DNA of 17,500 nucleotides from Cristatella mucedo (GCA_009760855.2 WPIO01000104.1:1427501-1445000); one strand, 5' to 3'. Positions 1 to 8,568 are shown, numbered from the stretch's first letter. Made by a program: numbers and translations. Notes: generated by a model from the sequence alone, not told the origin.

Positions 1-118
1 GTTCCAATGCGGCGGGTTGCCTGCGGTTTCGGTTGGGGCGCCTCGACGGATTCGCTCGGCGGCAGACGAAGCTTCGCTGCGACCCGGTCAGTGCCATCGG
101 CAGAGGCGACATCAGAGG

Positions 119-255
119 CGGCAGCGGCAGCTGCAGCTGCGGCAGCTGCGGCAGCTGCGGCGGCTGTAGTAACTTCGGCAATAGCGGCGGCAGCAGCAGC
201 GTCGGAGGCAGCGGCAGAAGCAGCAGCTGTAGCAGCAGCGGCAGCAGTAGCGCGT
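119..255. repeat. CAG/GCC trinucleotide-rich tract
   Basis: A run of GCA, GCT and GCC triplets contains short tandem copies of GCAGCTGCG and several GCAGCAGC runs. In different frames it encodes poly-Ala, poly-Ser/Cys/Gly or poly-Cys/Arg. It could be a homopolymeric stretch of a real exon (poly-Ala or poly-Gln tracts are common in developmental regulators), but no flanking domain supports that, so only the repeat is called. Confidence 0.7.
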
Positions 256-1007
256 GCTCGTCGCCGTAATGGCCCGCGAAGCTGAGGCGCCGCCGCCGCC
301 GCTTTGCCGCCGCCGCTCCCCTGCAGGAGCGGCGGCGGCGGTGCTGCCACGAGCGATTATCTTCAACCCGGATTTAGATTTCGCAGCTTGCAAACAAGTC
401 ACTTTCAATCGAGCCGATCGGCTGCAGGCTTAAATAGAGCGACGGCGGCGGCAGCAGGATATTAAGTAGTGCGTGATTCCGTCCGATCAGGCGTCTCCTC
501 CGCCGGCGGCGGCAGACAGCAGCAGATTCAAGTATAATGATTGCGCTCTAATTGCTTTTTAAGGGGCAGAGAGCGTTCGAGCAAATGGCTGCCTTTCTTT
601 GGCCAAGCCGGGGCTGGGCGGTCGCCCGCGAGTGGGCGGGCGACCGCGTTGGCCTGTGCAAATAGCCGTCGGGCGCGCGAGAACCCGAGCCGCAGTTCCA
701 GCAGCAGCCAGGAGACTGAACTTCCGAGTCGGAACTAACTGTACGTCCGATAACCCTCCGCCGCCTGAACGCGAGGCCCCGTCCGAGAATCCAGTACCCG
801 CCAGGCTGCCTCGCCGGCGGCGACGGCCGGAGCGTTTGGTGCAGCTTACAAAAAAAAATCTGCTGCCCGCGCACGCGCCCTCTGCCGTCCATCGAGTGGG
901 TGCGGCGTCGCGAATCCAAGCGGCGGCGGCGGCCATTGCGCGTTTGATTAGGCGTCGGTGGCCGACTTGCGTTTTATCGCCGCTCCTCTTTCGCCCACGG
1001 AGCATCG

Positions 1008-1018
1008 AAGATGGCTGC
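1008..1018 (+). promoter_or_regulatory. YY1-like / Kozak-like start context
   Basis: AAGATGGCTGC matches the core AAGATGGC of the YY1-type element that often overlaps start codons in metazoan CpG-rich promoters. The ATG at 1011 opens a 60-codon Arg/Ser-rich frame ending at 1193 with no recognised domain, so translation is not claimed. A chance occurrence in GC-rich DNA is quite possible. Confidence 0.22.
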
Positions 1019-1540
1019 GTTTGAGAGAGCGATCGGGCTCGAGCGGCGGCGGCGGGCGTCCTCGTCGCCACGTCGAGCACTGCGAGCTCTGCGGTTCACG
1101 ACTTTGGCGAGAGAGACTCGCGCGTCGCACTCGCGTTTCCTGTTCTTCGGTCGGAGGTCGAGGCGGCGATTTGAGAGCGTCCGTCGCCTGTGAGCTCCAC
1201 CGATCTCTCGAGACCGACGCGCCGCTTCGAGAGTTCTCCCCCGCGCGCGCGCGAGATCTCTCGCAGCAAGCGCCGCCGCTGCGGTCCGCTCGTCGGGACC
1301 CACCCAATCGTGCGCAGCTGCAGCAGCAACGGAGGGCCCACGTCTGGCGTGCAGCGCCGCGTCGCGTCGCTTGGCGATTCGCTGAAATAAAAGCTGTACA
1401 TCCGGCCAGTGACTGTTGCAACGGTCTTCACTTTTGCAAGGGGAAAGCCTTGCTGACGAATTTTCTTTTCACGAACTTCCTTTCGTTCGTAATCACAGCA
1501 TTTGATATGAGCGTAGGTTAGCACAATTTCATACGCATAT

Positions 1541-1547
1541 ATATCTG

Positions 1548-1621
<74 letters not shown>

Positions 1622-1640
1622 TATATATATTGATTGCTGC

Positions 1641-1692
<52 letters not shown>
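1541..1692. repeat. Compound (CA)34 - (TA)n microsatellite
   Basis: An uninterrupted (AC) run spans 1551-1618 (34 units). It is followed by GTGTATATATATT, a short non-repeat spacer, and a (TA) run at 1641-1691 with a single G interruption. The open frames here (Cys-Val or Tyr-Ile dipeptide products) are artefacts of the dinucleotide repeats. Confidence 0.97.
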
Positions 1693-1703
1693 GAGGCCAA
1701 TGG

Positions 1704-1721
1704 CGGTAACCAGGGTTACCG
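1704..1721. repeat. Perfect 8-bp inverted repeat, 2-nt spacer
   Basis: CGGTAACC, AG, GGTTACCG: the arms are exact reverse complements. It lies directly after the TA microsatellite. It shares the GGTAAC/GTTACC half-site vocabulary with the palindrome at 2335-2360, but with the half-sites in the opposite (everted) order. Confidence 0.85.
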
Positions 1722-2334
1722 AATTTCCGCAAGTAGAATCGCAATTATAAAACGATATAAAAGATGTTAGCAATGATGTTCTTAACAACGCAATGGAACT
1801 GGCGTGCAAGTTCTTGGAAAAAATTCCCTGGGAACTTCATTGCCACGCGCTTTTCTGAAAAGATTATGCAGGAGGTCCAGAATCGCGGCGCCAGTGCTCG
1901 CCTGGGTAGTATCGCTGATGATGAGGACAAAGATCCTGAAAATACTGGCGCGCCGTTGGCGGCGGCATCCGATATGGCGGCGCAGACTCGTGGCAGAAAA
2001 AAAGAGCATAAGCGCAGAAGGAGGCTGCTCCAGGCGTGCATATACGCTCCGTGGGGCGCCGGAAGAAGGCACCAGCGGTCGTCCCAAATTAGCTTCCCAA
2101 ATCAGGTCATCCCAAATCAGCAAATCTTCTCGAAAAAATAGGCTCAATTGTCGTGATCGAGCCGCGGATCCTTGCCCCGGATCTGGTCAGCCACTGCGAC
2201 TTGCTCAATAAAGAATCATTGATTTCGAAATCGATGTCTTTCTGCTGACGAATAGAACTCGACGAGTCCGACATTCTCAGCCTATTTGCATAGTTATTTG
2301 GACCAATAAAAGGTAGTTATTGCAGTCCGCGAGC
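1722..2334. other. Intergenic stretch with no assignable gene
   Basis: The stretch is of mixed composition. Open frames of up to about 135 codons exist on both strands but overlap each other and show no domain. TCCCAAATCAG is repeated twice around 2095-2120. An AATAAA hexamer lies near 2207, next to a GATTTCGAAATC palindrome at 2221-2232. Nothing here supports a gene. Confidence 0.4.
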
Positions 2335-2360
2335 ACCCGGGTTACTATGGTAACCCGGGT
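2335..2360. promoter_or_regulatory. Perfect palindrome resembling an RFX X-box
   Basis: The arms ACCCGGGTTAC (2335-2345) and GTAACCCGGGT (2350-2360) are exact reverse complements around the loop TATG. The core GTTACTATGGTAAC differs at one position from the canonical X-box pattern GTTNCCATGGNAAC bound by RFX factors. The palindrome is seen directly; binding is inference. Confidence 0.45.
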
Positions 2361-2362
2361 TA

Positions 2363-2465
2363 ACTCGTTATTTATCATTGTTTATGATTAATAATATTTA
2401 TTATTATTATATGTATATGTACTTATTATTATTAATAGTATTACATTATTATTAATCATTATTTG
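2363..2465. repeat. AT-rich TTA/ATT low-complexity tract
   Basis: About 100 bp of degenerate TTATTATT and ATTAAT repeats with no coding potential. Confidence 0.85.
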
Positions 2466-2572
2466 ACATTCGCTTTAATTCCGTTCTTTCGACGGACTAC
2501 TTATTCGATTCTTTGGAGTTTTAGGTTCAGTTCACTTTATTTCAGGCTCTTGCGTTCTCTTGCGCCGGACTA

Positions 2573-2662
2573 TGTAATAATAATAATAATAAAATTAATG
2601 CACTTGATAAAGCGCCCTCAGAGAACTCAATCTCTTTCTAGGCACTTCACATTTGCTGCAAA
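2573..2662 (-). mobile_element. SINE/L2-type retroposon 3' tail, minus strand
   Basis: Read on the minus strand it runs GAAGTGCC, then a GAAAGAGATTGAGTTCTC spacer, then GAGGGCGCTTTATC, and ends in a (TTA)n repeat (2573-2592 on the plus strand). The same order of blocks, with clear sequence similarity, ends the SINEs at 11533-11675 and 12782-12950 and the fragment at 8569-8651. No tRNA-like head can be recognised upstream (higher coordinates), so this is a 5'-truncated or strongly diverged copy. Confidence 0.65.
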
Positions 2663-2697
2663 GGAAAATGCAATTGAATGGTGAGTAATATCATGCT

Positions 2698-2729
2698 TGA
2701 TAAACAAACAACATGATAAACAAATAACA
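2698..2729. repeat. 16-bp tandem duplication
   Basis: TGATAAACAAACAACA is followed directly by TGATAAACAAATAACA, one difference in 16. The next 90 bp are rich in GCATGC/CATGCA strings (near 2743, 2757, 2780 and 2792), giving a locally repetitive but not strictly tandem segment. Confidence 0.8.
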
Positions 2730-3139
2730 TGGTTAGGGGTGACATGCACGGGGTCAGCATGCAAGTGTGGTTAGTGGCAGCATGCACAGTGTCATGCGAG
2801 ACACAGCCTAATCGGGCTTCGCGTAGAACCGGCAAGTCCTCCGGCTCAATTCGTCAAGCTATACTTATAAAATACTTCTAACCAGCCACGAATCATCGCG
2901 ATACCGCACCTCCGGCTCGTATGCTCACATAGCCTACAGCTCGCTCTCCGCTGACGTCGCACGACTTTCTCTCGTTCGACGACTTTTAGATCCCGAGACC
3001 CGCAATTTATTCCTCGCGGCATTTTCTCCATCCTCATCGTCTTTTGAATACTTATGGGCACAGAAACTGTGCATCCTATCGCTAGTCAATTACCCCAATG
3101 CTACCTTTTCGGCCTAAAGTAAAATGCCTCGAAAGAGAT

Positions 3140-3318
3140 ATTTATATATTGCTGATTTAGCTCAGCCTCTCTTGTATAGCGACAGAAGAACCTGTACGGC
3201 CATCGCCACCGCTTGCAGCGGCAATAAAGGATCGCCGCCGCAGGATTCGCACCCACGACCTCGGGACCGAGGTCGTGAAAGCAACCGCCTTACCTAGCGT
3301 GCCATCACGGCTCTCTCA
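3140..3318 (-). mobile_element. tRNA-derived SINE, minus strand
   Basis: On the minus strand a tRNA-like head begins near 3316. It has an A-box-like TGGCACGCTAGG, then TAAGGCGGTTGC, and a B-box-like GGTGCGAATCC close to the RNA polymerase III consensus GGTTCGANTCC. Between them lies a perfect 11-bp hairpin (CACGACCTCGG, GA, CCGAGGTCGTG at 3254-3277). The body continues for about 100 bp and ends in GTCGCTATACAAG, followed by an AT-rich segment, resembling the L2-type tails elsewhere in the window. The string CGAGGTCGTGGG next to the B box also occurs in the SINE at 11533, so the two families have related heads. A true tRNA gene is unlikely because the cloverleaf is imperfect and a SINE-like body follows. 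Confidence 0.65.
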
Positions 3319-3790
3319 GCAACGCTACAGAAATTTCTCTGTGTTATTACTATGACTTGCTAAAAGAATTTGCTAGCTCGAGTGGAGACGGCGATCTCCA
3401 GGAGAACAGTGCAGGGGGAAAGTTCACGGCACGACGTGAGCTCTTCAACGGAGCGCGATCGGCCAGCAGCAGCAGAGACGAGACGCGATAACGCGCTCCC
3501 TATGACGCTCGCCCGAGGTAGCCCTTCTCGCAGCAGGCCCTCACGGTAGACGCCGTCCGGGGGATACGTGGCGGCGCTCGGCAGCGCTCGCGGCAGCGCG
3601 CCCGCCCACCTCACCGATGCAGCCGCGAGCTACGTTCGGGCGGCAGCGCTCGGCACTACGCGACGGCCACCGCGGGCCGCGTGGTGCCGCGTGCGCCTTC
3701 GCCGGGCGAGTGCGCCCGCGGGCGCCCACCGCGGTCACCGCGGGCGGTGCACTTCCGCTTCTGAGCGCAGCCGCTCTCGCCGCCTCGAAG

Positions 3791-3824
3791 CTTCGCGATA
3801 GGCGTGGCTTCGCGATAGGCGTGG
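3791..3824. repeat. Perfect 17-bp tandem duplication
   Basis: CTTCGCGATAGGCGTGG occurs twice in immediate succession with no mismatch. Each copy contains GGCGTGG, a GC-box/KLF-like string, but no function can be concluded. Confidence 0.9.
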
Positions 3825-4136
3825 CTGAGCGTCTCGGCGCATTCGCGGCCTCCGAGTGGGGCGCGCGAGCGAGCGCCGCGTCGAGGCCGCACGGCGGCCG
3901 CCCGACCGATGACGCCATCGCGTCCGCCCGCCGCCAGGTCAAGGGTCCCGGGTCGAGATCCGGGTACCTAATGTGCTGCGCGGCTGCCGGCCAGCGTATT
4001 CTGCGCTTCCGCGTTCGCCGACTGCGTGACTGCGGCGCCGACGATGAACTTGAGCGCGTTGACGATCTCCCTGCTGCTGGTGGTGCGTGAGTTGGCCGCC
4101 TCCGCCGTCGTCCGCAGCCGCTAGCCATTCAGCGGA

Positions 4137-4185
4137 GCGCCCGACTGAGGCTCGGGCGCCTCGGGCGCCTGCCTCAGTCGGGCGC
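4137..4185. repeat. 15-bp perfect hairpin with a duplicated loop
   Basis: GCGCCCGACTGAGGC (4137-4151) and GCCTCAGTCGGGCGC (4171-4185) are exact reverse complements. The 19-nt loop consists of two tandem copies of TCGGGCGCC plus T. A stem this long and GC-rich would be very stable as RNA or as a cruciform. Confidence 0.88.
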
Positions 4186-4470
4186 CTCTGCGAGCCCCGC
4201 CACGATCGCGCGACTTCTCGCCGTGCGCGGTTCGACTTCACTCGATGACAGCGTCGCCGCGCTGTCGCGCTCGACGCCTGCGAGTTGTACGCGCGTGCGG
4301 TATCAGAGCGGGGTAGAGGCGAGGCGATCGCGAGGCTAAAATCCACCGCGGCGGACGCGTCGGCGGCGGAGCACGCTGCGAAGTACGGAGTGTTCAGCGG
4401 AGCGTGGCTGCGACGAGGGGGCTGACGCCGCCTGACTTGGCCGCCTCGGCGGTGGGGCGCGCGAGCACGC

Positions 4471-4763
4471 GAGAGACAGAGACGGAGACAGAGACGGAGA
4501 CGGAGACAGAGACGGAGACAGAGACAGAGACAGAGACAGAGACAGAGACAGAGACAGAGACAGAGACAGAGACAGAGACAGACACAGAGACAGACACAGA
4601 GACAGACACAGAGACAGAGACAGGCAGAGACAGAGACAGAGACAGACAGAGGCAAAGACAGAGACAGAGACAGACAGAGGCAAAGACAGAGACAGAGACC
4701 GACAGAGACAGACAGACAGAGACGGACAGACGGACAGAGAGAGAGAGAGAGACGGACAGACGG

Positions 4764-4854
<91 letters not shown>

Positions 4855-4855
4855 C
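4471..4855. repeat. GAGACA/GAGACG hexamer plus (GA)n microsatellite
   Basis: A hexanucleotide array (GAGACA with GAGACG and GACACA variants) runs from 4471 to about 4738. It includes a ~30-bp internal duplication around GACAGAGGCAAAGACAGAGA. It passes into GACGGACAGACGGACA blocks and then a nearly pure (GA) run to about 4855. The Glu-Thr, Asp-Arg and Ser-Leu/Ser-Val open frames here are repeat artefacts, not proteins. Confidence 0.97.
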
Positions 4856-6200
4856 ATCGTCACGCGGGCCCGTCGCCTCTTGCAGCCCGGCGCAGCCTCG
4901 AGGCCAGAGGGCAGCGCGGTTTTTGGCAGTTGCGAGCGCGCGTGCGCGGCGCCGTCGGAGCGGTGTCGGGCGGAGCCGCGTTGGCTTTCCGGCCTCGTCT
5001 GCCGCGGTGCCGCGACTGCAGATGGCGAGCGCGCTATTCTCGAGTGACTCCAGGCCGACGGGCCCGTCGAGCCGCCGGCGCCCTCTCAGACGCTCGAGCC
5101 CGCGGCCCTTGGATCCGGTGCCAACGAGCGGGTTCAACCGCAGCGGCGGTCTCCCGCCGCAGCCCTGCGGGGCTGAAAGCCGAGGCGGCCGCAGCGGCTT
5201 CGCAGCGGCCGCAGGGTGGCTGCGAACTGGGCGTGATGTTGAGACAATCCGGGCCGCCGTCTTCGTCGGCTTGGGCAAATCACGAGTCGCCGATAAAAAT
5301 AGACTAACCGGGCGGAGCCGCCGCCGCCGCCGCCGCCGCCAGCGCTGCTTATGGTACGCTACCTCGGGTGAGAGATTCCGCGGCTGGCGCCAGCCAGCGG
5401 AAGTCACCGGCGGAGGCGGAAGCTATCGCCTCTCCTCCGTACCGGCGTCCGCTAGCCAGAGCATGGAACTCGCTCGGTTGGCGAACGGCGTCGTTCGCGC
5501 TGATGGCCCAAGTCCCTGGCAACCCGTACAACACTGTGTGCGCCGACTTTCAGAGCAGCGTCGGAGTTCGTCGAAGTTAATACGCCGACTGGACAGTCGC
5601 TCTGACCCCTGACCTCGACTCCGCGAAACCCCGAACCTTGAAGTAGACGCTCTTCCGCGATCTGTCGCTCGCCGCCGTGCGACGTAAGACGTCGGTGAAA
5701 CCGTACCCAAGCATGCGCACTTCAGTTGCTCGCCTGCTTTCATTCATCATTCACCGTAGAGTTTGTTCTCCCCTTTGCACGCGAGCACGTGATCGAGATG
5801 CTATGGAGCGAGCTCGAACTGATCGACGGTTATCGACGTAGCGAGCGAAAACTTTCATCTTTTTGTTATCGGGCAGGTCACTCATTACGCATACAGGATC
5901 TAAACATGCCGATTAAGTTAGCAAGCGAGCGTGCGAACGTTTGTTTCCGATGTCTATAATGAACGTCTGCAGTTGCCTGGCATTAGCGATAATTCTAGCA
6001 ATGGCGCAGTAATGCCTGAGCGGCCATCTTGAGCTATCCTCCAGCGCTCAAGTGGCCCCCCTAATTGGCGAGCTCCCCGCGGCGAGCGGCGGTGCGGAGG
6101 CGTGGCGTGGCGCCGGGAAGCCCAGCCAGCCAGCGCTCCTCGTCACCCTGTGCAAGCCGCCGCGGCCACGGCGGCCGCAGCGGCTCCTCTGCCACCGCTA
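4856..6200. other. GC-rich to mixed stretch, no gene recognised
   Basis: To about 5650 the sequence is CpG-rich, with an open frame continuing out of the microsatellite that has no domain after the repeat. From 5650 to 6060 it is closer to balanced composition. A 77-codon frame at 5726-5959 has a hydrophobic start but no recognised domain and no supporting splice sites. 6060-6190 is GC-rich again and abuts the minisatellite. Confidence 0.4.
5316..5340. repeat. (GCC)8 trinucleotide run
   Basis: A short uninterrupted GCC/CCG run within GC-rich DNA. Confidence 0.9.
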
Positions 6201-7090
6201 TTATAACGAGGCTGCTGAATCTTTATAACTATAACTATATAGTATACTGTATATAAACTATATAATAACGAGGCTGCTGAATCTATATAACTATAACGAT
6301 GTAGTATACTGTTTATAAACTATATAATAACGAGGCTGCTGAATCTATATAACTATATAACCATAACTTTATAGTATACTATATATAAACTATATAATAA
6401 CGAGGCTGCTGAATCTATATAACTATATAACCATAACTTTATAGTATACTATATATAAACTATATAATAACGAGGCTGCTGAATCTATATAACTATAACG
6501 ATATAGTATATTGTATATAAACTATATAATAACGAGGCTGCTGAATCTATATAACTATATAACCATAACATTACAGTATACCATATATAAACTATATAAT
6601 AACGAGGCTGCTGAATCTATATAACTATATAACCATAACTTTATAGTATACTATATATAAACTATATAATAACGAGGCTGCTGAATCTATATAACTATAA
6701 CGATGTAGTATACTGTTTATAAACTATATAATAACGAGGCTGCTGAATCTATATAACTATATAACCATAACTTTATAGTATACTATATATAAACTATATA
6801 ATAACGAGGCTGCTGAATCTATATAACTATATAACCATAACTTTATAGTATACTATATATAAACTATATAATAACGAGGCTGCTGAATCTATATAACTAT
6901 AACGATATAGTATACTGTATATAAACTATATAATAACGAGGCTGCTGAATCTATATAACTATATAACCATAACATTATAGTATACTATATATAAACTATA
7001 TAATAACGAGGCTGCTGAATCTATATAACTATATAACCATAACTTTATAGTATACTATATATAAACTATATTATAACGAGGCTGCTGAAT
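6201..7090. repeat. AT-rich minisatellite with higher-order structure
   Basis: The 16-mer AACGAGGCTGCTGAAT occurs 14 times without a single change, at 6205, 6267, 6329, 6399, 6469, 6531, 6601, 6671, 6733, 6803, 6873, 6935, 7005 and 7075. The spacings are 62, 62, 70, 70, 62, 70, 70, 62, 70, 70, 62, 70 and 70. After the first unit this is four repeats of 62+70+70 (202 bp). The 62-bp units alternate GATGTAG and GATATAG variants and some 70-bp units carry AACATTA instead of AACTTTA, so 6267-6670 and 6671-7074 are two near-identical 404-bp blocks. The rest of each unit is AT-only or nearly so; most 70-bp units contain the palindrome TATAGTATACTATA. Both outer edges read TTATAACGAGG where internal junctions read ATAATAACGAGG. 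Confidence 0.97.
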
Positions 7091-7449
7091 CGGCGAAAAT
7101 TATCATTACACCAGCGGATGCCGCCTCCACTTCTTTGGGGCCGGACGCGAGGGAACTGGGCGGCCGGACAATGCCCTTTTGACATTGCCCCTGTCGTAAA
7201 AGTGGATCGTAGCATGTCGTGCGTACGCGCAGCCAAGCCCCCCGAGGCCATCCCAGGCACGCCCTTCGGCGCCGCCGGTGGCTCGTCGACGGGCGGGCGC
7301 CGCACCGGTCGGGCGCAGTTTCCCTTCGCTCGCTGTAGCGCGTTGCGCCGCCGACGCTGCTGCTGCGCTAAGCGTCGGCGGTGGCTTCGAAACGATGCTT
7401 TCTCTGAATCTCTGAATTTGCTCATTTGCTCGATCTTTGTTTTTTTCAG
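7091..7449 (+). other. Possible intron or upstream region of the candidate exon
   Basis: GC-rich sequence that becomes T-rich near its end. It terminates in a pyrimidine run and CAG (7436-7449), which looks like a 3' splice site. A 111-codon frame overlaps it, but its product is Arg/Ala-rich without domains. No signal-peptide exon could be recognised here. Confidence 0.35.
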
Positions 7450-7868
7450 GTAGCGTGCGCCGTCCACGCGCGTCGGCCGCCGCCGTCGCGACCGCCGCCG
7501 CGAACCACTTCCGCTTCCGTCAGCGCCGCCGAGCAGCGGCCGGCCTCCGACGCCGTCAAGCCGTCGGCGCCGACGACGGGCGTGTGGCGCAGGGTGTGCG
7601 TGCCGGGAACCGGCAGGCGATGCACGCCTCTGAATAAGCAAGGCGTTTTGCGCGACGCGTCGGCTAGGCCTTACGGGCCCAATCGCTCGCCGCTGCCAAC
7701 GGGCCAGGCCAAGCGACGCAGGACCACAACGATGGCCGCGCCGCCGCCGCCGCACGGCGGCGGCGCCGAACCGCCCGTCGGGAAGCGCGGCAAGGCACAG
7801 ATGGCAGTCGCGTGCTCGGCCGACGTCCCTTGTGCGACCGGACAGTGCTGCGTTAACGTCACGCGCGG
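7450..7868 (+). CDS. Candidate internal exon with a prokineticin/astakine-like cysteine motif (partial)
   Basis: The frame is open across the whole interval, starting in phase 0 after the acceptor TTTGTTTTTTTCAG and ending two bases into a codon before the donor GTAAGC at 7869. The encoded piece is about 140 residues. Most of it (about residues 1-117) is Pro/Arg/Ala-rich, with basic clusters (AKRRR near residue 95, GKRGK near residue 114) that could be proprotein cleavage sites. The last ~20 residues hold Cys122-x5-Cys128-x4-Cys133-Cys134, with Asp-Val inside the first gap and Gly before the CC pair. That spacing and those residues are the start of the prokineticin/astakine (colipase-like) disulfide domain, whose members are small secreted signalling proteins, astakines being haematopoietic cytokines in crustaceans. 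An N-V-T glycosylation sequon follows. The remaining cysteines would be in a downstream exon, which I did not find. There is no signal peptide in this exon. A run of CTPL-x3-G at residues 58-65 resembles a later piece of the same domain but lies upstream of it. Alternatives: another CC-type secreted domain such as Dickkopf-like, or a chance frame in GC-rich DNA. Confidence 0.4.
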
Positions 7869-8357
7869 GTAAGCCGAGCCTCGCTTTCGCGCTAGCGCGC
7901 CCCTCCCCCGTCTTCTAGCGACCCCGCGAATGCCGCCGCCGCTCGTTCGATCAAGGCTGTGCTCGACGTCCGTTAGCGTCGCGCGCGCGCTTGCACATTG
8001 CGAGCGCTCGCCGCGTCGCGCGAGCACCAGTCGCCCGCCGCCGCGCCAGAGCTGCCGACGAGTGAGCGAGCGAGGTGAGTGAGTTGTGAGTCGAGAGCGC
8101 GTCGCGCGATGTCGCGTCGCGCGACGCACTCTCGGCGACGGCGTATCCACTTGCTTTTCGACTGCGTGCCCAAGGGGGGACGTTTGCATTTTGCGTTTTG
8201 CTGACTGACGATCGAATGAGTCGCCGCTTTCCGTTACGACTCGAGATCGGATGCAGATCCGTGCAGATCCGTGTCCATAATGTGCTTAAAGTAATGTAAT
8301 GTATCTCCGTCTGTAACTCCACAAAGTCATAACGACCATGTGGGTGTTATGCAGGAG
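7869..8357. other. Possible intron downstream of the candidate exon
   Basis: Starts with GTAAGC. GC-rich at first, it contains the hairpin at 8092-8134 and a second strong donor-like string GAG|GTGAGT at 8075-8080 with no exon assignable to it. From 8150 the composition becomes balanced. No frame resembling the missing C-terminal cysteines was found. Confidence 0.35.
8092..8134. repeat. 18-bp near-perfect hairpin
   Basis: CGAGAGCGCGTCGCGCGA (8092-8109) pairs with TCGCGCGACGCACTCTCG (8117-8134) with one G-to-A change, leaving a 7-nt loop. The change would be a G:U or A:C pair in RNA, depending on the strand. Confidence 0.85.
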
Positions 8358-8568
8358 AGTTTTGTATAGCGCACTCACAGCCTAAGCGGCTTTCGGTACG
8401 CATTCGGTAGCCAACAGACTTCGTCTCACGCAACAAAGAAAAAGTGGGAAGCATAGCAGAGTCAGGAGAGCAGTAGAGGTAGTGAGTAGCATAGAAGTAG
8501 CAGCTCAGGACCGCTGAAAAGGATGCACCATAGTCGGCAGAAGGAGAGTAGTTGTCATTGCGTAAATT
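8358..8568 (-). mobile_element. L2-clade LINE 3' fragment, minus strand
   Basis: The reverse complement aligns base by base with 11027-11235 of the plus-strand LINE, with identity in the high 80s per cent by eye. The match covers the C-terminal coding residues LRNDNYSP..DYG.SF..VLSCYF through to the 3' end GCTTAGGCTGTGAGTGCGCT. This copy ends in GCGCTATACAAAACT, the canonical L2-type tail core, which is altered to GCGCTTGCAAAACT in the plus-strand copy. It is truncated at the 5' side of the element (8568), where it abuts a tail in the opposite orientation. Confidence 0.85.

Larger units (their letters stand above)
1..1400. other. CpG-rich GC block without a recognisable gene
   Basis: This 1.4-kb stretch is GC-rich and full of CpG (many GCG, CGCG and GCGGCGG strings). 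Overlapping open frames occur on both strands, as expected from composition, and none of the conceptual products resembles a known domain; they are Ala/Arg/Ser/Pro-rich. It could be a promoter or 5'-UTR CpG block of a neighbouring gene. No splice pattern could be assigned with confidence. Confidence 0.5.
3319..4470. other. GC-rich stretch, no gene recognised
   Basis: CpG-rich sequence with long but compositional open frames on both strands (Arg/Ala/Ser-rich products, no domains). It contains the tandem duplication at 3791-3824 and the hairpin at 4137-4185. No splice-bounded exon could be proposed. Confidence 0.4.

Noticed and set aside
2546-2680. Possible exon between TTTATTTCAG and GTGAGT
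   Set aside because: The interval contains TAATAATAAT stops and coincides with the minus-strand retroposon tail.
3140-3318. Functional tRNA gene on the minus strand
   Set aside because: Good B-box-like sequence, but the cloverleaf does not close, the inter-box region is an 11-bp hairpin, and a SINE-like body and tail follow.
3942-3970. Possible tRNA B-box (GGGTCGAGATCCGGGTACC)
   Set aside because: Has an extra base relative to the consensus and no convincing A box at the right distance upstream.
4394-5612. Long frames (402 codons plus, 337 codons minus) encoding Glu-Thr or Ser-Leu/Ser-Val repeats
   Set aside because: Produced by the GAGACA/GA microsatellite being free of stops in several frames on both strands; flanks show no domain.
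6201-7090. CRISPR-like array (identical 16-mer with spacers)
   Set aside because: The intervals between the 16-mers are themselves repeats of each other and AT-only, not unique spacers; the context is a eukaryotic minisatellite.
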